From: Bacteroidetes bacterium UBA6491
GTDB lineage: Bacteria > Bacteroidota > Bacteroidia > NS11-12g > UBA9320
Direction of reading: 5' to 3'
NCBI GenBank assembly: GCA_002436505.1
Contig: DJML01000096.1
Span: 6,677 to 20,109 of the forward strand
DNA: 13,433 nt
Positions 6,263 to 13,409 of this stretch are shown piece after piece. The stretch's first letter is position 1. The number at the start of each line of letters is the position of its first letter. Below the pieces are notes generated by a model. It was not told where the DNA came from. It saw only the letters and a program-made list of their open reading frames with translations, and ran no database searches. Position numbers and translations under genes: made by a program.

Positions 6263-8797
6263 TTATTCGGGACTGACAATCAGCTTATAACCGCTGAACG
6301 TCGATTCTCCACCTTTTAGAATCAGCAGGTACATCCCTTCTGAAACCTTTTCTAAATCCATTGCAATTTCCGCCCGGCCATTTACAGGTTCGGATAAAAT
6401 CACTTTTCCGGTAAGATCCGTGATTTCGATTGTGTTCCAATCCTGCATATTTCCTTTGATCACACAGGTGATGGTCCGGGTTGCCGGGTTAGGAAAAACA
6501 TCAATAACGGAAGAGGCATTCGATTCTTTAATACCGACACCCCAGTTTACCTGGATGGTTTCAGTTTTACTGTCTTCTGAACATGCGTTTTTAAAATGGA
6601 ATTCAACTGCATAAACACCGGCCAACTGATATTCGTGGACAGGATCGAACTGTGTCGATGAATCGCCATCACCAAAACGCCAGACGAAATCTCCCTCGCC
6701 GGTGCTTAAGTTCGTGAATGTCACAGTTCGCCCGGTAGCCAGATATGTGAAATCGGCGGCAGTAGTCAGTAACACTCTCACATCTGCAACGCGAGGGGCG
6801 CTTACTCCGCACGAGTTTGATGCCACAACCTCTATCGTATGAATTCCAGAGTTGGTCCACCTGACGGATACAGTAGTATCTCCATTGCTGCCTTCAATTG
6901 TTCCGCCGCCGCCGGGAACTGTCCACTGGTAAGAGGTTGCCCGCTCCACTGTATTTATCGTGTAAGAAATAATTCCCGAACAGATCAGCGTGTCGAATAA
7001 AAACACTTCAGGCATATCAGGAGCTGGCTGTTGAACCACAATCTCCACCACAGCCGTATCTGCCCCAAAGTCATTTGTTACAATCAATGTCGCTTTGACC
7101 GTTCCTGGTTGTGAATAGGTCACTTTATAAGGACCTGCCCCATTGCTTGAGGCCAGATCGGCCCCCGGGCCAAAATCCCAGATATAATTGTTTACCACTC
7201 CTTCGGACATTTCTGAAAAAGTAACCGTATCCCCTGGACAGACAGTTGTTTTATTGGCGGACAAAGCTGCTTTAGGTCTGGTTATATTGCAATCCTCTGC
7301 CTTGATTGGCACCAACGGACCAGGTCCGCATGGGTTCTTTGCTTTACTTTTATCCCGGATATATTCACCGCAAGCGATATCGTCAGTGTGCAGATCTGAT
7401 TTACGCTCTCCGATCGAGATCGAATAGTGCATCATTTTTTGTGAATTGATCACATGGCCCATTTGATGACCGTGCCCTAACTCATGGGATGCGACAGATT
7501 GAAAATCGTATTGGGAGGTCTGTGGTTTATCTTCTCCAAAATACCAGTTCCTGTCCTTGTCAAACTCAATGTCAAGTTCTTCCGCGTGCCAGTGAACCAC
7601 CGGTCCTGCGCTGAAGCAACCGCCAAAACGACTCCAGCATACCCCCAGGCGATTATCACTAAATGTGGTCCATCTGACAATATTCACGTTATCATCTGCA
7701 GTCACATCCAACGATGTATCATCACCGAGATCCCAATTGACCAGGGTATTGCATCTCCATGTTTCCATTGATCTTAAAAATGCATTGACTGCATTAAAAT
7801 TGCTTCTGAAAGTGCTGTTAAACTGCCAAGAATACCCTCCTTTTCCGTTCAGGTTGATCAGATCTATCTGATGGTATGAAGTATCCAGCCCAAGATCTGC
7901 TCTTCCATAGAGCACATTCTGATGGGCATAAAGAACAGTAATAATTGATGAAGACGTCCCCGATTCGTTTGCGGCATTGACCACCTTTACCTTTCCGGTT
8001 CCTGATTTGGATGGTACGATGACCTCAATCTTAGAATTTGACCATGAAACATAGTTTGCATCCAGTAATTCATCATAAAAGCGGCCGTCTCCATAGTCAG
8101 GATCTGTAAACATAACACGGCCATTGCTCCCACGTGAAAAACTGAAGTTTGAACCATAGATCGTTAATTTAGAACCTGTTCCCGCAGTTATTGTATCCCT
8201 GCTGAATGAGTCAATAATGGGTGCTGACAACGATTTGATCGGAAAATATTCCCTTTCGTTATCGCTGACGACCTGGTACTTCTTTCCCGTAAAAGATTCG
8301 ATCTTCGGAAATAACAGAGACTCTATTCCCTGGTACGAATAGAAATATCCATAGGCGATATTTTCCTCCAGATCGTAGCGCAGAAAAGACTGCAAACTTG
8401 CCGAAGGCTGGTAATCGTCATTTTCATTGCTTTTGATATTGTCCGGCAGCTCTATCGTACATTTTCTTAATAGAAATATCCCCATTTCTCCTTTTTTCAC
8501 CTGAAGTGAAGGATCCGACCGGTGCATTTTCATGCCGACAGTTCCACCTTCAGTGATCAATTCGATCCTCTTCTCAGAAAGCGTTCCATTAAATAATTTA
8601 TGGACCAAAATGGTATTGGAAGTATATATGTTCTGATGACCGGCATCCCAGAAAGATTGTTTTTCTAATACTGTCCCTTCTATAATAAGGTCAGAAATTG
8701 AAATTGTTTTCTGTAAAGAGAAAGGCTGGATCACGCATTGTGCGGACAGCGCTGCACTTGAAATCACAAAACTTGCGAGTAGTATAATTTTCTTCAT
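6263..8797 (-). CDS. Secreted matrixin-like metalloprotease with IPT, PKD-like and T9SS sorting domains
   Basis: An 844-residue exported zinc peptidase candidate. The signal peptide is residues 1-19 (SAALSA). Residues 20-190 are an uncharacterised N-terminal region containing SDLIIEGTV and ITEGGTVG. An IPT/TIG-type Ig module follows (192-288: APIIDSFSRDTITAGTG, LTIYGSNF). The catalytic domain is about 295-490. Its zinc site is HELGHGHQMGH (438-448), with Glu439 as the general base and Met455/456 at Met-turn distance (MMHYS). LHTDDIACGEYI afterwards resembles the last matrixin helix. Two PKD-like modules (about 508-588, 681-750) flank an Ig-like module (about 605-675). Residues 764-844 look like a T9SS sorting domain: DVFPNPATRTI, EITDLTGKVI, EGMYLLIL. 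The usual metzincin glycine (HExxHxxGxxH) is Gln445 here. The target protein is unknown; nutrient proteolysis or surface remodelling are possible. It lies between purine genes and is not functionally linked to them. Confidence 0.9.
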   Translation of the reverse strand: MKKIILLASFVISSAALSAQCVIQPFSLQKTISISDLIIEGTVLEKQSFWDAGHQNIYTSNTILVHKLFNGTLSEKRIELITEGGTVGMKMHRSDPSLQVKKGEMGIFLLRKCTIELPDNIKSNENDDYQPSASLQSFLRYDLEENIAYGYFYSYQGIESLLFPKIESFTGKKYQVVSDNEREYFPIKSLSAPIIDSFSRDTITAGTGSKLTIYGSNFSFSRGSNGRVMFTDPDYGDGRFYDELLDANYVSWSNSKIEVIVPSKSGTGKVKVVNAANESGTSSSIITVLYAHQNVLYGRADLGLDTSYHQIDLINLNGKGGYSWQFNSTFRSNFNAVNAFLRSMETWRCNTLVNWDLGDDTSLDVTADDNVNIVRWTTFSDNRLGVCWSRFGGCFSAGPVVHWHAEELDIEFDKDRNWYFGEDKPQTSQYDFQSVASHELGHGHQMGHVINSQKMMHYSISIGERKSDLHTDDIACGEYIRDKSKAKNPCGPGPLVPIKAEDCNITRPKAALSANKTTVCPGDTVTFSEMSEGVVNNYIWDFGPGADLASSNGAGPYKVTYSQPGTVKATLIVTNDFGADTAVVEIVVQQPAPDMPEVFLFDTLICSGIISYTINTVERATSYQWTVPGGGGTIEGSNGDTTVSVRWTNSGIHTIEVVASNSCGVSAPRVADVRVLLTTAADFTYLATGRTVTFTNLSTGEGDFVWRFGDGDSSTQFDPVHEYQLAGVYAVEFHFKNACSEDSKTETIQVNWGVGIKESNASSVIDVFPNPATRTITCVIKGNMQDWNTIEITDLTGKVILSEPVNGRAEIAMDLEKVSEGMYLLILKGGESTFSGYKLIVSPE

Positions 8798-8814
8798 TGT
8801 ATGCTAAATAGAGC

Positions 8815-8822
8815 CAAAAATA
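8815..8822 (-). promoter_or_regulatory. -7 box of the metalloprotease gene (TATTTTTG)
   Basis: The minus strand reads TATTTTTG, a perfect TAnnTTTG match 17 nt before the metalloprotease ATG. It lies 23 bp from the purK box on the other strand, so the divergent promoters share one short AT-rich region. Confidence 0.55.
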
Positions 8823-8845
8823 GATAATTTATATACGCATTAAGG

Positions 8846-8853
8846 TAACTTTG
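8846..8853 (+). promoter_or_regulatory. -7 box of purK (TAACTTTG)
   Basis: TAACTTTG is a perfect TAnnTTTG match 9 nt before the ATG at 8863, so the leader should be only a few nucleotides long. The final TTG of the box (8851-8853) is in frame with purK and can be mistaken for its start codon. It cannot be one if this box drives transcription. Confidence 0.65.
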
Positions 8854-8862
8854 TCCACGTAT

Positions 8863-10026
8863 ATGACTAAACCTTTTCATCGTACAATAGGAATTGTAGG
8901 AGGTGGTCAATTAGGCAAAATGCTGATTGAGGCCGCGCACGGCTGGAATGTCCCTTTTGCAGTACTTGACCCGGCTGCAGATGCGCCTGCATCGTTCTAT
9001 ACTGAAAAATTTATCCAGGGATCTCTTACAGATAAAAAGAAGATCCTTGAACTGGCCGAAATATCAGACATACTGACCTTTGAGATCGAACATATTGACG
9101 TTCAAACACTCATTGAGTTAAAGAACAACGGCAAAAAAGTAATCCCTGACCCGGACATATTGAAGATCATCCAGGACAAAGGTTTACAGAAAATGCATTA
9201 CATTGACAATGAACTACCTACGTCCAAATTTCTACTTGCGGAAAATGCCCGTAATGCCATAGATTTACTTTCGGATTTCACAGGTGAAAAGATCGTGGTA
9301 AAATCACGTAAAGGCGGTTACGACGGAAAAGGAGTGGCTATCTGCAACAGGAAGGATCTGATTTCAGGCTCAGAAGCCTTCCCGTTTGATGAACCATGTG
9401 TTTTAGAAGAATTCATCAAAGAGGCAATAGAATTATCGGTGATTGTAGCCAGGGATCATCATGGAAACGTGATGACCTTTCCGGTAGCAGAAATGGTCTT
9501 TGATCCTGCTATCAACCTCGTGGATTACCTGTTTGCTCCTGCCAAGGTCAATGATAAGGCAGCCAATGAGGCGATACGTATTTCGATGGAAGCCATATCG
9601 GCGATGGATGGTGTTGGTTTGTTTGCCGTAGAACTGTTTCTGGACGGCAACGATGAACTGTACATTAATGAAATAGCACCCAGGCCGCATAACTCTGGGC
9701 ACCATACCATTGAGGCTGCATATTGTTCACAATACGAGCAATTGTTAAGAATTCTCATGGGACTGCCATTGGGGTCAGGAAAATTAATAACACCGGCGGT
9801 AATGGTCAATATTATTGGACCTGATGATGTCAATGGGACTTATGACCTTGAAGGCATTGAGGCCTTCCTTAATGAAGAAGGCGCCTATTTGCACATGTAC
9901 AACAAGAGCCAAACCAAGCCCGGCAGAAAAATGGGACATTTTACCGTGATAGGAAAAACAGTGGATGATGCTATCGAAAAGGCCCAGAAACTCCGAAAAG
10001 TCATCAGGATCGTACCATCTACCTGA
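8863..10026 (+). CDS. purK: PurK, N5-carboxyaminoimidazole ribonucleotide synthetase
   Basis: PurK uses ATP and bicarbonate to turn AIR into N5-CAIR in de novo purine synthesis. From the ATG at 8863 it has 387 residues. Visible ATP-grasp features are GIVGGGQLGKMLIEAA (10-25), the EIEHID block, DKGLQKMHY, the ATP loop KSRKGGYDGKGV (147-158), LEEFIKEAIELSVIVARD, and the metal/ATP-binding ELYINEIAPRPHNSGHHT (265-282). I chose this ATG over the in-frame TTG at 8851 because that TTG is part of the TAACTTTG promoter box and the extra residues match nothing. purE follows 30 bp downstream, giving the usual purK-purE functional pair, in which PurE rearranges the PurK product. Confidence 0.97.
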   Translation: MTKPFHRTIGIVGGGQLGKMLIEAAHGWNVPFAVLDPAADAPASFYTEKFIQGSLTDKKKILELAEISDILTFEIEHIDVQTLIELKNNGKKVIPDPDILKIIQDKGLQKMHYIDNELPTSKFLLAENARNAIDLLSDFTGEKIVVKSRKGGYDGKGVAICNRKDLISGSEAFPFDEPCVLEEFIKEAIELSVIVARDHHGNVMTFPVAEMVFDPAINLVDYLFAPAKVNDKAANEAIRISMEAISAMDGVGLFAVELFLDGNDELYINEIAPRPHNSGHHTIEAAYCSQYEQLLRILMGLPLGSGKLITPAVMVNIIGPDDVNGTYDLEGIEAFLNEEGAYLHMYNKSQTKPGRKMGHFTVIGKTVDDAIEKAQKLRKVIRIVPST

Positions 10027-10056
10027 AATAATATTACTTTCTAACAAATTATTGCT

Positions 10057-10575
10057 ATGCCAAGAGTTGGAATAATCATGGGATCAGATTCAGATCTTCC
10101 TGTAATGAAGGAAGCAGCTGACGTCCTGGACGAACTCGGTGTTGATTACGAGATCACCATTGTATCTGCCCACAGGACCCCTGAAAGAATGTATGAATAT
10201 GCTGAAAAAGCAGCTGAAAGAGGTCTCTCTGTGATCATTGCAGGAGCCGGCGGTGCAGCACATTTACCGGGAATGGTTGCTTCACTTACTCATCTGCCCG
10301 TTATTGGTGTTCCTATAAAATCAAAGACCATGAACGGAATAGATTCCCTGTATTCAATTGTTCAAATGCCTCCGGGTGTTCCCGTTGCAACAGTTGCGAT
10401 CAATGGCTCAAGAAATGCTGGAATTCTAGCAGCTCAGATCGTTGGAAATCAAGACAATACAATTGCAGAAAATGTTATTCGTTTTAAAAATAATATGCGC
10501 GATAGTGTAGAGAAAAAGGCCTCTGCTCTTGAATCAAAAGGGCATCAGTCATATCTTGAAGACTACGAAAAATGA
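10057..10575 (+). CDS. purE: PurE, N5-carboxyaminoimidazole ribonucleotide mutase (class I)
   Basis: PurE converts N5-CAIR to CAIR, the step after PurK. The 172-residue protein has the class I hallmarks: GSDSDLPVMKEA (9-20), the active-site SAHRTPE (37-43) with His39, and the glycine-rich IAGAGGAAHLPGMVAS (61-76). PVIGVPIKS and MPPGVPVATVAING follow. Presence of purK confirms the class I, N5-CAIR route. The gap to purK is only 30 bp and holds no clear promoter, so the two are probably co-transcribed. The last four bases (ATGA) are shared with the start of the downstream DUF3109 gene. Confidence 0.97.
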   Translation: MPRVGIIMGSDSDLPVMKEAADVLDELGVDYEITIVSAHRTPERMYEYAEKAAERGLSVIIAGAGGAAHLPGMVASLTHLPVIGVPIKSKTMNGIDSLYSIVQMPPGVPVATVAINGSRNAGILAAQIVGNQDNTIAENVIRFKNNMRDSVEKKASALESKGHQSYLEDYEK

Positions 10576-11165
10576 TCATTGTCGGCGACAAACTCGTCTC
10601 AGAAGACATCATTGAAAAAAAATTCTTATGCAACCTGGAAGCTTGCAAAGGTGCATGTTGTATAGAAGGCGATGCCGGCGCTCCCCTGGCGGCTGAAGAA
10701 CTTCCCATGATCTCGATGAATGTCGAAAGTATCGCAGATGAACTTCCGGAAGCGAACAAGGAGTTGCTGAATAAATCCGGTTTTTACGAAATAGACGTCG
10801 ACGGGGAACCTGTGACAACATGTTTACCTGATGGAACCTGTGTATTCGCTTTGCGAGACAAACTCGGGATATTGAAATGTGGAATTGAAGAGGCGCATCG
10901 CAAAGGCACATCTTCCTTTTTAAAGCCAGTATCATGTCACCTGTACCCAGTCCGCGTTTCAAATATTGGTGAATATGAGGCCCTTAATTACCACCACTGG
11001 GACATATGTTCTCCCGCCTGTGATCTTGGCAATAAGAAAGGTGTGCGGGTGTTTGAATTTGTGGGGCAGGGACTGATAAGAAAATTCGGTAAAGAATGGT
11101 ACTCAGAGCTTTTAGCTGTTGCTGAAGCACATCTTGGGGACGGGGACAAGAATAATCAGCACTAG
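10572..11165 (+). CDS. Cysteine-rich DUF3109-family protein
   Basis: A 197-residue protein that I recognise as the DUF3109 type, an uncharacterised family common in Bacteroidota. It has ten cysteines: Cys20, 25, 29 and 30 (FLCNLEACKGACC), Cys84 and 90 (TTCLPDGTCVF), Cys103 (KCGIEEA), Cys122 (KPVSCHLYPVRV), and Cys146 and 150 (WDICSPAC). The LExCxGxCC start and the SCHLYP block recall the CxxxCxxCC family of proposed zinc- or iron-cluster binding proteins. A metal centre, perhaps an Fe-S cluster, is likely but unproven. There is no signal peptide, so it is cytoplasmic. Its ATG overlaps the purE stop as ATGA, implying translational coupling. Whether it serves purine synthesis is not known. The start is followed immediately by a strand typical of the family. 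Confidence 0.87.
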   Translation: MIIVGDKLVSEDIIEKKFLCNLEACKGACCIEGDAGAPLAAEELPMISMNVESIADELPEANKELLNKSGFYEIDVDGEPVTTCLPDGTCVFALRDKLGILKCGIEEAHRKGTSSFLKPVSCHLYPVRVSNIGEYEALNYHHWDICSPACDLGNKKGVRVFEFVGQGLIRKFGKEWYSELLAVAEAHLGDGDKNNQH

Positions 11166-11232
11166 AACATTTCCAGCACTTTAAACATCGCCTCTGACAG
11201 GGCTATTCCTAAAGAATTACGAATATTGCAGC

Positions 11233-11715
11233 GTGGAAGAGGAAGTAATGTTATTGTATGGCAGTAATCTAGGTGACCGGGAGGCCATAATGAAACAGGC
11301 CGCCTGGGAAATTCACCTCGAACTCGGAGAGCCGGTTAAAGTATCATCTATGTACGAAACGGCAGCCTGGGGAATTACGGATCAGGACCCGTTTCTGAAT
11401 TGTGTGATTACCTACAACACTTCTCTTCGCCCCCTTCGCATCCTTGAACTGATCAAAGAAACTGAAATAAAACTCGGCCGGGTACGGTACCAAAAATGGG
11501 GGCCAAGGACCATCGATATCGATATTCTTTTTTACGATAACATAGTGTACGAATCCCCTGAATTGCAAATACCTCATCCTCAATTGCATAAAAGACGTTT
11601 CGTGCTGGCACCCCTGAACGAGATAAGGCCTGAGTTCCGACACCCTGTGCTGGATAAAACGATAAGGCAATTGTACAATGAACTGGATGACGATCTGGAG
11701 GTGGTAAGATTATGA
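11233..11715 (+). CDS. folK: FolK, 6-hydroxymethyl-7,8-dihydropterin pyrophosphokinase
   Basis: HPPK transfers pyrophosphate from ATP to 6-hydroxymethyl-dihydropterin in folate synthesis. From the GTG at 11233 it has 160 residues, against about 159 for the E. coli enzyme. Motifs are LLYGSNLGDRE (7-17), SSMYETAAWG (38-47), the signature WGPRTIDIDILFYD (89-102) with Mg-binding Asp95 and Asp97 and Arg92, and IPHPQLHKRRFVLAPL (113-128). With the GTG start, the residue numbers of Arg92, Asp95, Asp97 and His115 coincide with those I recall for E. coli HPPK, which favours it over the ATG at 11248, where the first strand would begin at once. The 67-bp upstream gap shows no clean TAnnTTTG box, so it may be read from the purK-purE transcript. 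It overlaps the WbqC gene by ATGA. Confidence 0.95.
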   Translation: MEEEVMLLYGSNLGDREAIMKQAAWEIHLELGEPVKVSSMYETAAWGITDQDPFLNCVITYNTSLRPLRILELIKETEIKLGRVRYQKWGPRTIDIDILFYDNIVYESPELQIPHPQLHKRRFVLAPLNEIRPEFRHPVLDKTIRQLYNELDDDLEVVRL

Positions 11716-12347
11716 GCGCTTCTGAACTTCTCCCGGGAATGATTTTCCCTCCGGTTTCCTGGTGGATACACGCTTTAAAACACGAACAATGGGATCTTGC
11801 TGAAAAGGAACACTGGGTTAAGCAGACCTACCGAAACAGGTATGAGATCGCCGGCCCTAATGACAGACAAAAACTAAGCATTCCTGTTCACAAACCTCAT
11901 GGCAGTTCCGGGCAAAAGGTCGGTATCGAAGAAATTGAGATCGCATACGAAGAGGACTGGACGAGGATCCACATCAGGACGTTGGAAAGTGCATACCGCA
12001 AATCACCCTACTATGGTCATTACTCCGAATCTGTTGAATCAATCATCAATTCAGGTAGCCGGACGCTCAGTGAAATGATCTTTCAAAGTGTTAAATGGGG
12101 AGCAAAAGTTCTTGGGATAGAGGCAAAGATACAACGATCCGGTGCAGCGTGTGATCAAATAGAAATTGCTAAACGAAGAGAGCTTATGCGAGACGTTGCC
12201 GATCTATCCTCATATATACAGGTTTTTGACGAACGGCACGGGTTTCTCTCCAATTTGAGCGTTCTTGACCTGGTCTTCAACCTTGGACCTGAAGCATCTA
12301 TATTAATACAGAGAGAATTTAAGCGTTGTTATTCTGACTCCTTGTAA
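11712..12347 (+). CDS. WbqC-family protein
   Basis: A 211-residue cytoplasmic protein of the WbqC family, whose members often occur in O-antigen or glycolipid clusters and whose exact reaction is not settled. Family landmarks are the N-terminal LLPGMIFPPVSWW (6-18), HWVKQTYRNRYEIAGPNDRQ (34-53) then KLSIPV (54-59), the block from Ile77 to Tyr104 containing WTRIHIRTLESAYRKSPYY (83-101), and the C-terminal SSYIQVFDERHGFLSNLSVL (166-185) followed by DLVFNLGPEA. Length is normal for the family. The start ATG overlaps the folK stop (ATGA), so the two are probably translationally coupled. No other glycan genes are adjacent except GtrA, about 7.5 kb away, so its pathway here is unclear. Its 3' end overlaps the opposing accA by 19 bp. 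Confidence 0.88.
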   Translation: MSASELLPGMIFPPVSWWIHALKHEQWDLAEKEHWVKQTYRNRYEIAGPNDRQKLSIPVHKPHGSSGQKVGIEEIEIAYEEDWTRIHIRTLESAYRKSPYYGHYSESVESIINSGSRTLSEMIFQSVKWGAKVLGIEAKIQRSGAACDQIEIAKRRELMRDVADLSSYIQVFDERHGFLSNLSVLDLVFNLGPEASILIQREFKRCYSDSL

Positions 12348-13291
12348 GCGCCCATTTTGCTGAATTTTTCAATGCGCTGCTCTATGAGCTCCTCTGGTGA
12401 ATGTTCTTTTAGGTCCTTGATCAACTTTTTGATCTCACCTTTAAGTGTCTTGAACATTGTTTCAGGATCATTATGAGCCCCACCTAAAGGTTCCTTTATG
12501 ATCTTGTCGACCAGACCATTCTCTTTCATGTCATCAGCGGTAAGTTTAAGTGCTTCCGCTGCTTCTTCTTTATGATCCCAGCTTCTCCAAAGAATGGAAG
12601 AGCAAGATTCAGGAGAGATCACCGAATACCAGGTGTATTCAAGCATGATCACACGGTCACCGACACCAATACCCAATGCTCCACCAGAAGCTCCTTCACC
12701 GATGACGATACAAATGATCGGCACCTTCAGGACAGCCATTTCCAGCAGATTCCGGGCAATCGCCTCCCCTTGTCCGCGTTCCTCAGCTTCCAGTCCGGGA
12801 GAAGCCCCGGGAGTGTCAATAAGGGTAATTACCGGCCGGTTGAATTTTTCAGCCAGTTTCATCAGTCGCAACGCTTTCCGGTAGCCTTCAGGGTTCGCCA
12901 TACCAAAATTGCGGTATTGTCTTTCCTTTGTATTTCTACCTTTTTGGTGGCCAATGACCATAACAGGTTGGTTGTCGATCATTGCAAACCCACCTACCAT
13001 TGCTTTGTCGTCTTTGATGTTCCGATCGCCATGTAATTCGATAAAATCGGTGGTCATCCCTTTAATATAATCCAGGGTATAAGGCCGGTCCGGGTGCCTT
13101 GAGATCTGCACTTTTTGCCAACCGGTAAGGTCTTTATAGATAGACTTTCTGGTGGATTCGATGGTGGATTCAAGCTGGGCGATCATTTCGCTCATATCGA
13201 CCTTCCCTTTCTCGTGGGTAGCCTTAGCTTTATCCAGCTGCTCGATCAGTTCTTCAACTGGCTTTTCAAAGTCTAATAACATCATAGACAT
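12329..13291 (-). CDS. accA: AccA, acetyl-CoA carboxylase carboxyltransferase subunit alpha
   Basis: AccA, with AccD, transfers the carboxyl group from biotin-BCCP to acetyl-CoA to make malonyl-CoA, the first committed step of fatty-acid synthesis. The 320-residue length is typical. The N-terminal part is helical (DFEKPVEELIEQLDKAKATH). RHPDRPYTLDYI (65-76), ELHGDR (85-90), the QKGRNTKERQYRNFGMANPE block (116-135) and LIDTPGASPGLEAEERGQ (157-174) follow. The oxyanion-type GEGASGGALGIG (198-209) and SVISPESCSSILWRSW (223-238) complete the active site. accD is not in the window, as is common for dispersed acc genes. The start ATG at 13291 lies 17 nt after a TAnnTTTG box; ATGs two and three codons further in are alternatives. 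The gene is convergent with the WbqC gene and overlaps it by 19 bp. Confidence 0.97.
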   Translation of the reverse strand: MSMMLLDFEKPVEELIEQLDKAKATHEKGKVDMSEMIAQLESTIESTRKSIYKDLTGWQKVQISRHPDRPYTLDYIKGMTTDFIELHGDRNIKDDKAMVGGFAMIDNQPVMVIGHQKGRNTKERQYRNFGMANPEGYRKALRLMKLAEKFNRPVITLIDTPGASPGLEAEERGQGEAIARNLLEMAVLKVPIICIVIGEGASGGALGIGVGDRVIMLEYTWYSVISPESCSSILWRSWDHKEEAAEALKLTADDMKENGLVDKIIKEPLGGAHNDPETMFKTLKGEIKKLIKDLKEHSPEELIEQRIEKFSKMGAYKESE

Positions 13292-13308
13292 AATTCTGAA
13301 TGAATTGG

Positions 13309-13316
13309 CAAAGGTA
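13309..13316 (-). promoter_or_regulatory. -7 box of accA (TACCTTTG)
   Basis: The minus strand reads TACCTTTG, a perfect TAnnTTTG match 17 nt before the accA ATG and identical to the mnmA box. No clear -33 TTG is seen at the usual distance. Confidence 0.6.
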
Positions 13317-13361
13317 AATTAAAAGTGGGGAATGGGAAATGAAGAAAAATTGCCGAAATAT

Positions 13362-13394
13362 TTTGAAGTTAAAAATGAAATGTATGTATATTTG
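13362..13394 (+). promoter_or_regulatory. Promoter of the tRNA gene (-33 TTTG, -7 TATATTTG)
   Basis: TTTG (13362-13365) and TATATTTG (13387-13394) are separated by 21 nt, close to the known Bacteroidota spacing. The -7 box lies 15 nt before the tRNA 5' end, leaving a short 5' leader for RNase P. This is the best two-part promoter in the window. Confidence 0.65.
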
Positions 13395-13409
13395 CACACT
13401 CGAAATTCG

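Noticed and set aside
6252..6270. Imperfect hairpin over the guaB and metalloprotease stops as a bidirectional terminator
   Set aside because: The stem is short and AU-rich with a bulge, and no T-run follows; it is mentioned only with the convergent junctions.
11190..11203. GCCTCTGACAGGGC mini-hairpin between the DUF3109 gene and folK as a terminator
   Set aside because: It has only four pairs with a bulge and no T-run.
12572..13036. Plus-strand open frame of 154 codons opposite accA
   Set aside because: It is fully antisense to conserved accA, its His/Arg-rich composition is typical of a shadow frame, and it has no promoter box.
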